A stretch of DNA of 64,000 bases from Rhodopseudomonas palustris HaA2. Its GTDB lineage: Bacteria; Pseudomonadota; Alphaproteobacteria; Rhizobiales; Xanthobacteraceae. Every line of letters begins with the position of its first letter. Within the stretch, counting starts at the first letter, position 1. The stretch covers positions 3,534,001 to 3,598,000 of the forward strand of contig NC_007778.1 of NCBI RefSeq assembly GCF_000013365.1, given 5' to 3'. The notes below the pieces were generated by a model. The model saw only the letters and a list, made by a program, of their open reading frames with translations. It ran no database searches and was not told the origin of the DNA. Position numbers and translations under genes: made by a program. Shown piece after piece: positions 16,905-24,854 of this stretch.

Positions 16905-17575
16905 AAGGCCGAATTCGCCACGGCAGCGGTCGCCCCGACGCCTTGCCAGGTGGCGATCACGTCGTCGGCATCGACCACCGCTCCGTAGTCGCGATGGAAC
17001 CGCTTCAGCGCACCGCGATGATCCTCGTCGCTGGCGGCGCCGCAGCAATCGCCGACCAGCGTCACGTAGTAGTCGCGGAAATACGCGTCGCGCCCGGCGG
17101 ATTCGACACACGTGTCGGTCGCGATGCCCGTGAGCAGCAGGCTCCGGATGCCGCGATCGCGCAACAGCTCGGGCAATTGCGGCCCGACCATCGCGCTGTA
17201 GCGATGCTTGATCACGACCGGCTCGCCCGGCTCCGGTGCGACGCGGTAGAACTCGGCGCCCCATGTGCCGCTGCGGCAGCGCGGCAACTCGCTGCCGATC
17301 CGCGCGTTGCGTTCGCGCATCGCATCCGACAGATGCTCGGGATCGTAGATCGCCTGGACGAAGATCACCAGAACGCCGGCCCGGCGCGCGGCGTAGATCA
17401 GCCGCAACAGATTGGGGACCCGCTCCCGCTGCACGACGCCGAGGTCGGCGCCGATCCGGTCGAAGAAACCGCCGGGCGCGGCGAAATGGTTCTGCACGTC
17501 GATCACCAGCAGCGCCGCATGCCGCGGATCGGTCTTGTCGGCGAGATTGCGAAGAAGCGCTGTGGACGACGGCAA
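16901..17575 (-). CDS. Isochorismatase-family cysteine hydrolase (RutB-like)
   Basis: A 224-residue cysteine hydrolase with the full triad: Asp26 (VIDVQNHF), Lys123 (VVIKHRYSA) and Cys156 (GIATDTCVES). The GIATDTCVESAGRDAYF signature and the GG-F segment after the Asp resemble ureidoacrylate and carbamoyl-type amidohydrolases, so the likely reaction is C-N bond hydrolysis releasing ammonia or carbamate. It is the first gene of the six-gene operon running to 10543. Operator site 5 lies 76 bases upstream. True isochorismate cleavage is unlikely in this setting. Confidence 0.88.
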   Translation of the reverse strand: MPSSTALLRNLADKTDPRHAALLVIDVQNHFAAPGGFFDRIGADLGVVQRERVPNLLRLIYAARRAGVLVIFVQAIYDPEHLSDAMRERNARIGSELPRCRSGTWGAEFYRVAPEPGEPVVIKHRYSAMVGPQLPELLRDRGIRSLLLTGIATDTCVESAGRDAYFRDYYVTLVGDCCGAASDEDHRGALKRFHRDYGAVVDADDVIATWQGVGATAAVANSAL

Positions 17576-17650
17576 GCAGGGCTCCGGAATGCGAGGGCAT
17601 CGACCGGCACGACCGCCGGTCCACTCACCCGCCGCGAAACATTCAAGATA

Positions 17651-17666
17651 CTGACCAGTTAGTCAA
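17651..17666. promoter_or_regulatory. Palindromic operator, site 5 (TetR-type)
   Basis: CTGAC-N6-GTCAA, matching the shared core with one mismatch. It is placed upstream of the isochorismatase-to-CoxL operon (first start 17575) and just beyond the 3' end of the TetR gene at 17695. Confidence 0.7.
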
Positions 17667-17694
17667 GACGTTTTGGCGACGACCTACGCGGTTG

Positions 17695-18441
17695 TTACTT
17701 CCGACCCGCGGTGTTCGGCGCGCCGTAGCGGAGATAGCTGAGAATTAGGTCCTCGATATGCGCGGTGCGCACCTTCATGTCTTCTTCGGTCGACAATTTG
17801 CGATCCAGCAGATAGGCGAGCGTGTAGCGATTGGAGAGGAAGTGGTAGGCCAGCGCCGAGATCGAGATGTAGAGTTCGACCGGATCGACGTTGCGGCGGA
17901 AGTCGCCGGAGCGCTCGCCCTGCTTCAGCAACTCGCCGATATTCGCCATCAGCCCCGAATAGCCGGCCTTGGTCAGCTTCGATTTGCGCAGGTGACGCCC
18001 CTTGTGGAAGTTCTCGGAATTCAGAAGACCGATGAACTCGGGTGAACCGTGCCAGTATTTGAAGGTCGACTGCACCAGCTTGCGGACGCCGTCGATCGGC
18101 GACGCGACGTCCAGCGGCCACGCCGTCTGATAGGCATGCATGCCCTCATAGGCAGCCTCGAGCACCGCGATGAACAGCCCTTCTTTGCTGCCGAAATAAT
18201 GATAGATGAGATTCTTGCTGACCTGCGCGATGCGCATGATGTCGTCGACCCGCGCGCCGTCATAGCCCTTCGCCGAGAATTCCTTGGTGGCGACGTCGAG
18301 AATGCGCTGCCGGGTCGCGATCTGGCCATGACCGGCGCCGTTGACCGGCTTCACGCGCGCGCGAGAGGCCTTGGCCGGCGCGGCAGATACCGCGGATTTA
18401 CGGACCTTGGTCGTCCGAGCGGAGGTCGAGGCATTGGCCAT
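17695..18441 (-). CDS. TetR family transcriptional regulator
   Basis: A 248-residue TetR protein. About 40 lysine/alanine-rich, low-complexity residues precede the HTH domain (RQRILDVATKEFSAKGYDGA, then VDDIMRIAQVSKNLIYHYFGSKEGLF). The C-terminal domain (residues about 95-240) is the helical ligand/dimer domain. Its recognition helix nearly matches that of the partial TetR at 1-269, which makes overlapping operator preference likely. It lies 125 bases after the permease gene on the same strand, so it may be the last gene of the transporter operon under operator site 6. I infer repression relieved by the substrate or a CoA ester. Confidence 0.93.
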   Translation of the reverse strand: MANASTSARTTKVRKSAVSAAPAKASRARVKPVNGAGHGQIATRQRILDVATKEFSAKGYDGARVDDIMRIAQVSKNLIYHYFGSKEGLFIAVLEAAYEGMHAYQTAWPLDVASPIDGVRKLVQSTFKYWHGSPEFIGLLNSENFHKGRHLRKSKLTKAGYSGLMANIGELLKQGERSGDFRRNVDPVELYISISALAYHFLSNRYTLAYLLDRKLSTEEDMKVRTAHIEDLILSYLRYGAPNTAGRK

Positions 18442-18566
18442 GCGGCAAACTTTCAGATGCGGAGTAGGAAGCGTGTAGCATTAGCGCCGAAATCGAGCCG
18501 GAACCAGAGCCGATATGCAAGCGGGGCTCGTGATCGGCTCGCTCTTCCACATCTCCGGGTTCGGGA

Positions 18567-19421
18567 TCACACGGTCGGCGGCGAGATCTTCTCCTGATGC
18601 GGCATGCACAGGCGCTCGACGACTTCGACGATCCAGAAGAAGAACACCCCGAGCACCGTCAGCGCCACCAGTCCGGCGAACAACAGGGGCGTGTTCATGC
18701 TGCCGTTGGCGACCATCAGTTGATAGCCGAGGCCGCCGTCGCCGCCGACGAATTCACCGACCACTGCGCCGACCACCGCCAGCGTGATCGAGATCTTCAA
18801 CCCGGCGAAGATCGACGGCAGCGCGTTCGGCAGCCGGATCAGCCGGAAGGTGTCGAACGACGACAGCCCCATCGACTGCGCCAGATAGATCTTCTCGCGC
18901 TCGATCGCGGCCAGGCCCATCACGGTGTTGATCACGATCGGGAAGAACGCGATCAGGAACGCGATCAGCACCTTCGGCACTAGGCCAAAGCCGAACCAGA
19001 TCACGAACAGCGGCGCCACCGCGACCTTCGGCATCGCCTGCGACGAGATCAGGAGCGGATAGATCGACTTGGAGAACACCGGCCAGCGAAAGATCGCGAA
19101 GGCCAGCGGAATGCCGACGATGATGCTGACCGCGTAGCCGGCCAAAATCTCGACCGAGGTGATCCAGCTTTCGCGCAACAGCAGATCCCAGTTCGCGATC
19201 GTGGCCTGCAGCACGACGCTCGGCGGCGGAAACAGATAGACCGGGACGCCGAACACCCGCGTCGCGACCTCCCAGAACACCAGCAGCGAAACCCCGGTCA
19301 GGACCGGGTAGATCAACTCGGCGCGGCGGTCACGCTTGCGCCTGGCCCGCGTCTGTTCCTGAACGCGCTGCTCGATCTGCTCGATGGAGAGCGTGCGGCC
19401 CCCAGTCGCCATGTCGACCAT
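18567..19421 (-). CDS. ABC transporter permease (SsuC/TauC-like)
   Basis: 284 residues with about six membrane segments and the BPD permease EAA-type loop (AAIEREKIYLAQSMGLSSFDTFRLIRLPNALP). It belongs to the nitrate/sulfonate/taurine/pyrimidine-precursor importer family. Start candidates are MVDMATGG at 19421 and an internal ATG nine bases on; the first leaves only four bases after the ATPase stop. It forms an importer with the ATPase at 19426 and the binding protein at 20244, and perhaps also with the orphan binding protein at 9263. Confidence 0.94.
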   Translation of the reverse strand: MVDMATGGRTLSIEQIEQRVQEQTRARRKRDRRAELIYPVLTGVSLLVFWEVATRVFGVPVYLFPPPSVVLQATIANWDLLLRESWITSVEILAGYAVSIIVGIPLAFAIFRWPVFSKSIYPLLISSQAMPKVAVAPLFVIWFGFGLVPKVLIAFLIAFFPIVINTVMGLAAIEREKIYLAQSMGLSSFDTFRLIRLPNALPSIFAGLKISITLAVVGAVVGEFVGGDGGLGYQLMVANGSMNTPLLFAGLVALTVLGVFFFWIVEVVERLCMPHQEKISPPTV

Positions 19422-19425
19422 GCCC

Positions 19426-20229
19426 CTACTCCTTGATGACGCCGCGCGCGAGAAACACCTTGAGAATCTCGTGGCTGTAGCGCGCGAATTCGGCGGATTC
19501 CCGCATCGCGAGGGTTCGCGGCCGCGGCAGGTCGATATCGATGATGCGGTCGATCTTTCCCGGGCGCGGCGTCATCACCACGACGCGATCCGACAGAAAC
19601 ACCGCTTCGGCGATGCTGTGGGTGATGAACAGCACCGCCGTCGAGCGCTCGCTGCAGATCCGCTGCAGGTCGAGCACAAGTTGATCGCGGGTCAGCGAGT
19701 CGAGCGCGCCGAACGGCTCGTCCATCAACAGATGCGGCGGATCGTGGATCAGCGCGCGGCAGATCGAAACGCGCTGCTTCATGCCCCCCGACAGCGAGCC
19801 CGGATATTTGTTCTCGAAGCCGCCGAGGCCGACGGCGGCGAGCAGCTCCCGCGCGCGCTTCTCCGCGACCTTCATGTCCATCTTGCGCGCGACCGCCTGC
19901 AACATCACGTTCTGCAGCGCGGTCCGCCATTCCAGCAGCACGTGGTTCTGAAACACGATGCCGAGGTCGGTGCGCGGCCCATCGACCAGCTTGTCGTCGA
20001 CCAGCACCCGCCCCTCCGAACGCGACGCGAGACCGGCGGCGATCATCAGCAAGGTGCTTTTGCCGCAGCCGCTCGGCCCCACGATCGAGACGAACTCGCC
20101 GCGACGTTGCTGCAGCGAGACCCGATCGAGCGCCCGTACCGGGCCGTCGTCGCTTGCATAGACTTTGCTGAGGTTGTCGACCTCGAGATAGGGAGTGGTG
20201 TGCGGTGGCGGTGCGACAGCGATGTTCAC
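19426..20229 (-). CDS. ABC transporter ATP-binding protein (SsuB/TauB-like)
   Basis: 267 residues from a GTG start (MNIAVAPPPH). Walker A is GPSGCGKST (51-59), the signature is LSGGMKQR, and Walker B is LLMDEPFGALD, followed by the switch ITHSIAEA. It powers import by the permease downstream. The GTG lies 14 bases after the binding-protein stop. The open frame extends upstream opposite the binding-protein gene, without homology. Confidence 0.94.
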   Translation of the reverse strand: MNIAVAPPPHTTPYLEVDNLSKVYASDDGPVRALDRVSLQQRRGEFVSIVGPSGCGKSTLLMIAAGLASRSEGRVLVDDKLVDGPRTDLGIVFQNHVLLEWRTALQNVMLQAVARKMDMKVAEKRARELLAAVGLGGFENKYPGSLSGGMKQRVSICRALIHDPPHLLMDEPFGALDSLTRDQLVLDLQRICSERSTAVLFITHSIAEAVFLSDRVVVMTPRPGKIDRIIDIDLPRPRTLAMRESAEFARYSHEILKVFLARGVIKE

Positions 20230-20243
20230 GAAACCCGTCTCCG

Positions 20244-21266
20244 TCAGGCGTTCTGGGGGGGCACGAATTCGGGCTCCGTCGGCACGAACTCGTTGGTGTA
20301 GAGCTGCGACGGATCGAGATCGATGGTCACCCCGCCATAGGCCTTGAGCGTCTCCACCGTCGCCTTCCAATCCTCCGGCGCAATCCATCCCAGCGGCTTG
20401 TCTTTCGTCGTCGGCGTCACCCAGGTCCGCCAGGACAGTTCGGCTTCCCGCTTGGTGATCGCCGGATCGCTGGCTTCCTGATACTTCTTGATGATCTGCG
20501 CCGTCTCGTCGGGATTCTGACGGCCATACAGAAAGCCCTTCAAGGTCGCCCGGACGAAGGCGGCGACCAGCGGCTTGTCGGACAGCGTGTCCCGATGGAC
20601 GATAATGCCGTTACTCACCGCGTTGACGCCGTGATCGGCGTACCAGAACGTTCGCGCCTTCTTGTTGCCGCGGATCTCGATGCTCGGAACCCAGCCTTGG
20701 GCGAAGCCGGCGATTGCGTTGACCTTTCCCGAGATCAGCGCCGGCACTGCGCCCGCAGCATCGACATTGATGACCTTGATCTGTGACAGCTGCAGCCCCG
20801 CGCCGTTGACGAAGGCCGGCCATTGCTGAAATTGTGCGGAGCCGGTCGGAATGCCGATGGTCTTGCCGATCAGATCTTTCGGCTGTTGGATCGAGGATTC
20901 GTCGAGCACGATCACGGCCGTCGGCGTGCGACGGAACACCGCGCCGACCATCGTCAGGCGCATGCCCTTGGAGACGCTATTACCGACGACAAATCCGTCC
21001 GCGAAGCCGAACATCGACGCCTTGTTCGCCACGATCTGCGCGGTTCCGCCCGAGCCCTTGCCTTGACTCAGCGCGACGTCGAGACCCGCCTCGGCGTAGA
21101 AGCCCTTTTCTTTCGCGACTGCGAAACCGCAATTCGGCCCCTGATGCAACCAGTCGGTCAGACACGTTACCGGGCGCAGCGTCTGTGCGCGAAGAATGCC
21201 GGGCGCGGCCATCGTCGCACCTGCAGCAAGCGTCAAAAAGCCGCGGCGCGTAGGATCCATCGGCAT
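20244..21266 (-). CDS. ABC transporter substrate-binding protein (SsuA/THI5-like)
   Basis: About 340 residues, Tat-exported (DPTRRGFLTLAAGATMAAPG, then AQT). The body motifs TDWLHQGPNCGFAVAKEKGFY, GKGSGGTAQIVANK and GKTIGIPTGSAQFQQWPAF and the C-terminal EFVPPQNA mirror the orphan binding protein at 9263. I chose the ATG at 21266 because GGGAGG lies at good spacing; an ATG six bases upstream is directly against that site. It is the first gene of the transporter operon and is divergent from the SDR gene, with operator site 6 between. The ligand is probably the regulon's substrate. Confidence 0.93.
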   Translation of the reverse strand: MPMDPTRRGFLTLAAGATMAAPGILRAQTLRPVTCLTDWLHQGPNCGFAVAKEKGFYAEAGLDVALSQGKGSGGTAQIVANKASMFGFADGFVVGNSVSKGMRLTMVGAVFRRTPTAVIVLDESSIQQPKDLIGKTIGIPTGSAQFQQWPAFVNGAGLQLSQIKVINVDAAGAVPALISGKVNAIAGFAQGWVPSIEIRGNKKARTFWYADHGVNAVSNGIIVHRDTLSDKPLVAAFVRATLKGFLYGRQNPDETAQIIKKYQEASDPAITKREAELSWRTWVTPTTKDKPLGWIAPEDWKATVETLKAYGGVTIDLDPSQLYTNEFVPTEPEFVPPQNA

Positions 21267-21328
21267 CAACATCCCTCCCTCGACAAAACATTTGCAAAAT
21301 GTCACTCCATCGCCAATTAATGTCAATA

Positions 21329-21344
21329 TTAACTAACTAGTCAG
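21329..21344. promoter_or_regulatory. Palindromic operator, site 6 (imperfect)
   Basis: TTAAC-N6-GTCAG, matching the shared core with one change in each arm. It lies between the divergent binding-protein gene (start 21266) and SDR gene (start about 21430). Confidence 0.55.
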
Positions 21345-21429
21345 TGCACATTCGTCCTGCATAGCCTGCTCAATTGTGCGGCGGCTTGCCGAGCGATGAT
21401 GCACGCAGGACTTGTCAGGTAGGATGGGG

Positions 21430-22233
21430 ATGGATATTTCGCTGGACGGACGAGTCGCTCTCGTCACCGGGGCGGGACGCGGCATCGGCGCAGCCATCGC
21501 GAGCCGGCTCGCGGATGCTGGCGCGCTGGTGTATCTCGCCGACAAGGATCTCGCGCGTGCAGAAACTCAGACCGCCGAAATCAGCGCACGCGGCGGCAAA
21601 GCACGCTCCGCAATGCTCGATGTCTGCGACGCCGATCGCTGGCAGGCCGTCGTCGCGGACATCGAACGAAGCACCGGCCGCCTCGACATCCTCGTCAACA
21701 ATGCCGGTCTTGCGGTCTCCAAATCCGTCGAAGACACCACGGTCGACGATTGGCGCATGCTGATGCGGATCAACCTGGAAGGCCCGTTCGTGGGGACCAA
21801 AGCGGTCCTGCCGCTGATGAAAACGACCGCGCTCCAGACACCGTTCGGCGGCTCGATCGTCAATGTCAGTTCGATCTCCGGCATCGTCGGCACGGCGAAT
21901 CTGTCGTGCTACGCAGCGACCAAGGGCGGCCTTCGTTACTTCAGCAAGAGCGCGGCGCTGGAATTCGCCAGGGCCGGATATCGCATCCGCGTCAATACGA
22001 TTCATCCGGGACTGACCGAGGGCGCGTCCTCGACCGTGCTGTTCGAGGGCAGCGTCGCATCCGGCGCCTGCGCCGACCTCGAAGAAGCCGAGCGGATGTG
22101 GACCAGCCGTTATCCGGTCAACCGCATGGCCCGCCCGATCGACATCGCCGGGGGCGTTCTGTTTCTGGCCAGCGACGACTCGAATTTCATGACCGGCACC
22201 GAACTGATCATGGACGGCGGCCTGACTGCGTGA
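21430..22233 (+). CDS. Short-chain dehydrogenase/reductase (SDR)
   Basis: A 267-residue classical SDR. The cofactor motif is TGAGRGIG (13-20), the structural motif is NNAG (90-93), and the catalytic residues are Ser148, Tyr161 and Lys165 (YAATK). The C-terminus (NFMTGTELIMDGG) is typical of FabG-like enzymes. I chose the start MDISLDGRVALVTG by family fit; ATG at 21424 and TTG at 21412 are in frame upstream. It is the only gene to the right of operator site 6 and the last intact gene before the scar at 22234. It would oxidise or reduce an alcohol/ketone intermediate of the pathway. Confidence 0.9.
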   Translation: MDISLDGRVALVTGAGRGIGAAIASRLADAGALVYLADKDLARAETQTAEISARGGKARSAMLDVCDADRWQAVVADIERSTGRLDILVNNAGLAVSKSVEDTTVDDWRMLMRINLEGPFVGTKAVLPLMKTTALQTPFGGSIVNVSSISGIVGTANLSCYAATKGGLRYFSKSAALEFARAGYRIRVNTIHPGLTEGASSTVLFEGSVASGACADLEEAERMWTSRYPVNRMARPIDIAGGVLFLASDDSNFMTGTELIMDGGLTA

Positions 22234-22324
22234 TCTAACGATGTCTTACGCGGCGCCCATTCCAAATTTATGGCAGTTGTCGAGCGCGATGACACCCTTG
22301 TGCAATTAGCAAACTTGTTGCGCT

Positions 22325-22750
22325 TTGCATGGCCAACTGTCTTCGTCCGCTCTGCGAGCTCGATCAGTCGAGCAAATCTATCGTCTCATCCAGAACACTC
22401 ACCCTGTGAACTGGACGCGCTGGCGCGACATGGTCGTCGCCAATGACAAGGGGCACGCTGCCGCTTTGCGCGAGTTCGGGGCGAGCCCGAGCGACATTCG
22501 TTCCATTCGGGACGCTGACCGGGCGGCACAGGGGATAAGCGAGGAGATCGAGCAGGAGGCGCGTCGCGCTGTTGCGAATGGACGCATGGTCGGACCGCTC
22601 CGGCTCATCGAAACTGTGGCTCCCGCTTCCAGCGCCGCGGTCGATTTCCTGATGCCTGAATACGGAGGTCCCGGAGAACAGAACGTTCTCGTTATCACGT
22701 CGAAGAGCATGACTTTCTTCGGCGATGGCACCGTCGTGAGAGCCCTGTCG
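22325..22750 (+). pseudogene. Possible truncated gene of unknown function
   Basis: A plus-strand reading frame with protein-like composition, for example EQIYRLIQNTHPVNWTRWRD and later NVLVITSKSMTFFGDGTVVR. It then runs, without a stop, into sequence that is clearly the antisense of the AAA+ remnant at 22760-23346. The join near 22750 therefore looks like a recombination point that removed its C-terminus. I do not recognise the family. It may not be a gene at all. Confidence 0.3.
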
Positions 22751-22759
22751 TCGATCCCC

Positions 22760-23346
22760 GCTTCCTGGTGGGGAGGCGCATTGCCAAACTGCCTCACCGT
22801 CCCACTCTCCCTTGCATTAATGATCGCCTCAATGACACGCCGCAGCCTCCTGACCGACCCACCGCGCCACTGCCGTCGGGCCGCCTCGATGTCATCCTGG
22901 CCGAGCGGCGCAATCCAACGCGCGTCGAGACCGCGCTCGGCGGCGATGTCGGCAACGACGGCCGGCAGCAACGCGTCGAGATCTGAGGTGCGCGGCTTGG
23001 GGAAGTGGACCACCCTGAACCTGTCGCGGATCGGCGACGGCAACGGATCCAGCGAGTTCGCGGTGGCGATATAGCTGACCATGGACAGGTCCAGCGTGGT
23101 CTGAAGCGCGGGATCGGGGTAGCGGGCGGCGGTTTCCGGCTCGAGGAAGCCGAGCAGCGAATCCCAGAGCCGACCGTAGTCCGAGCGGGTCGCGGCCTTT
23201 TCAAGTTCGTCGAGTAACACGATCGGATTGGCGATCTTGCCTTGCGCGATCGCGAGGAAGCTGTAGCACGGCTCGGCGCTGTACCACCTCTTTTGTGGTC
23301 GAGCGAGGCCTGAATAGCATCCGCTATCAAAGAATGGCTGCAGCAA
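22760..23346 (-). pseudogene. AAA+ ATPase remnant (Lon-like AAA core, both ends missing)
   Basis: The minus-strand frame encodes the middle of an AAA+ ATPase: RWYSAEPCYSFLAIAQGKIA, then the Walker B NPIVLLDELEKA, a sensor-type segment SYIATANSLDPLP, and the arginine-finger-like SPIRDRFRVVHFP. Walker A and everything before it are missing, since the frame opens just ahead of RWYSAEP. The C-terminus merges into unrelated sequence near 22760 with no proper end. It is a decayed fragment, lying beside the HsdR remnant, and probably came from the same lost mobile or defence locus. Confidence 0.75.
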
Positions 23347-23352
23347 GGGCGA

Positions 23353-23748
23353 TTACGCCACCGCGCTCTCGTTCAACATCTCGATCTTCGAAAACAGCGT
23401 CGTCACCCGCTCCTCCCCGAACAGATCGTCCGGTCCGGTCGGCGCGACGTCGGTGAACGGGGCCTCGTAGAGCAGCGCCGGGTCCATGATGCCCTGGTCG
23501 GTCAGGCGTTCGACGACCATGTTGATGAACTCGATTTGCGCGGCCGATGCGGTGCCGCTGTTGAGGAAATCGCCGAAAGCTTCGTTGACGGCGGTGCGGT
23601 CGAGTCCGACCAGCGAGCGGACGAAGCGGCCAAAGCCTTGGCTGAGGTCGCGAGCGCGGACGATGTCGCCGGCTTCACCGATGCCGGCGTACCAAGCCGC
23701 CTGTTCGGAGAGTAGCTCGCATGCAATCAGGCGCTCGATCTCCTGCAA
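23353..23748 (-). pseudogene. hsdR: HsdR C-terminal remnant (type I restriction enzyme R subunit)
   Basis: About 131 residues that match only the C-terminal domain of type I restriction subunits (EcoEI-R C-terminal type): GFGRFVRSLVGLDRTAVNEA, then AAQIEFINMVVERLTDQGIM and DPALLYEAPFTDVAPTGPDDLF. The helicase and nuclease domains, about 700-900 residues, are gone, and no hsdM or hsdS is near. The natural stop is retained. It is a dead restriction gene left after deletion. Confidence 0.85.
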
Positions 23749-24099
23749 GAGAGCTGCAGCAAGACGACGGATGTGGACCGGGGACCACCGGTCGTGGCTC
23801 TCAACGAAGCCGCGACGGCTGCGGCGAGCTGGACTTCGTACGGCACGCCAGCCCCGTCCAGACCGATATCAGCGCAATGGCGCCGAACAAATGACCTCGC
23901 CTCAGCCTCTTACGTGGCCATTGTTTGAATACTGCGTGAAGGTCGCTCAGCCATGCCCCCATCTCCTGACGTTGGTCGATGCATCGACCAACGCTCACTC
24001 GGCAGTCAGCAAGTCGCAAGTGTTGATTCATGCAGCCCGAGACCCGACATTTCCTGTGCGGGCAGCCCGCCCGCGTACGGAGCAGGAAAGGATCTCGTC

Positions 24100-24465
24100 A
24101 TGCCAGACTACAAGGAAGCTGTGGCCACGCTGCAGCAGCAACTCGACAGCGCCAAACAAGCGCTGCCACGCGATGTCGCGGCCGCAGTGGCGACCCGGGA
24201 TTGGAGCGATGTGCTGAGAGATCGGTTCGACGTAGAGGCGCTGATCGAGCATCTCGATCAACAGGTCAAAGACAGCGCCTTCATCAAGCAACTGCAAGCC
24301 GCTGCGGACAAGGAGCGCTCGCAGCAGCGACAGCGCGGCCGGCCGCGCAAGCAAGCCGACGCAAGGGCTGAGCCGACCGCACCGTCCAAGCCGCTGCAGA
24401 ACTTCATCCGCAGGGCGGTCCCCAAGCCGGCCACCGAGCCGACAAACGCCACGACCGCCAGCTAG
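24100..24465 (+). CDS. Small basic hypothetical protein with AT-hook-like motif
   Basis: 121 residues from an ATG with a good ribosome site (AGGAAAGGA). The first 70 residues are predicted helical and possibly coiled coil (EAVATLQQQLDSAKQALPRD, later DVEALIEHLDQQVKD). A QRGRPRKQAD stretch resembles an AT-hook, and the tail is proline/threonine-rich. It resembles small DNA-associated proteins of plasmids and islands, but I do not recognise a family. It sits alone between the HsdR remnant and the tRNA fragment. Confidence 0.55.
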   Translation: MPDYKEAVATLQQQLDSAKQALPRDVAAAVATRDWSDVLRDRFDVEALIEHLDQQVKDSAFIKQLQAAADKERSQQRQRGRPRKQADARAEPTAPSKPLQNFIRRAVPKPATEPTNATTAS

Positions 24466-24503
24466 GCCTGCCGCTCCTCGGAGGTTGCGGAAAAACGTGT
24501 ACT

Positions 24504-24522
24504 GATGTATCAATGATACATC
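24504..24522. promoter_or_regulatory. 19-bp perfect palindrome
   Basis: GATGTATCA and TGATACATC arms around a single central A. It is AT-rich against a GC-rich background and sits 39 bases after the small hypothetical gene with no intact gene close downstream. It looks like an operator that lost its gene. Confidence 0.5.
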
Positions 24523-24582
24523 CCTCTGGCGCAATATAGATCAGCCAAGGCCTGCAATTTCGGGAATTTACGGGGAATGTGC

Positions 24583-24630
24583 TAGCGGGAGAGGGATTTT
24601 AACCTATGACCTTCAGGTTATGAGCCTGAC
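24583..24630 (-). tRNA. Degenerate 3' half of initiator tRNA-Met (probable att site)
   Basis: The minus strand reads GTCAGGCTCATAACCTGAAG followed by a T-arm and acceptor-like sequence (AGGTTAAAATCC, CTCCCGC). The anticodon arm with CAT is exact. Several changes from the usual alphaproteobacterial initiator sequence fall in the T-arm and acceptor. The 5' half is absent. This is the sort of copy left as an attachment site by a tRNA-targeting integrase, and a tyrosine recombinase lies 225 bases to the right. It is not a functional tRNA. Confidence 0.75.
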
Positions 24631-24854
24631 CTCCGCAACCTCACTATGTCTTCCTCATCACTAACCGACTCAAGAGCCTTCACGATCGTCTCCGCAGCAA
24701 CAGACATCATCGAACATGCGCTGGGCGGGAATATTGGTGACGACGGCAAGGAACGGCACTTCGATTTACAATGGCGCACTTACTCGAGTCCCTTCGCCTT
24801 TTTCACGAAATCACCCGTGATTTGGACTTGCGCCCAATGATTGTTCGCCCGCAA
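24631..24854. other. Non-coding gap between tRNA fragment and recombinase
   Basis: No supported gene. It holds one arm (24632-24642) of an 11-bp inverted repeat whose other arm is at 24481-24491, bracketing the palindrome and the tRNA fragment. The rest shows no recognisable feature. Confidence 0.5.

Noticed and set aside
22760-23748. Working type I restriction-modification or Lon-like system
   Set aside because: Only a C-terminal HsdR piece and an AAA+ core without Walker A remain; hsdM and hsdS are missing.
24583-24630. Functional tRNA-Met gene
   Set aside because: The 5' half (acceptor and D-arm) is absent upstream, and the T-arm and acceptor carry changes.
24646-24840. 64-codon plus-strand frame beside the recombinase
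   Set aside because: No ribosome site, no recognisable motif, and it spans decayed attachment-site sequence.
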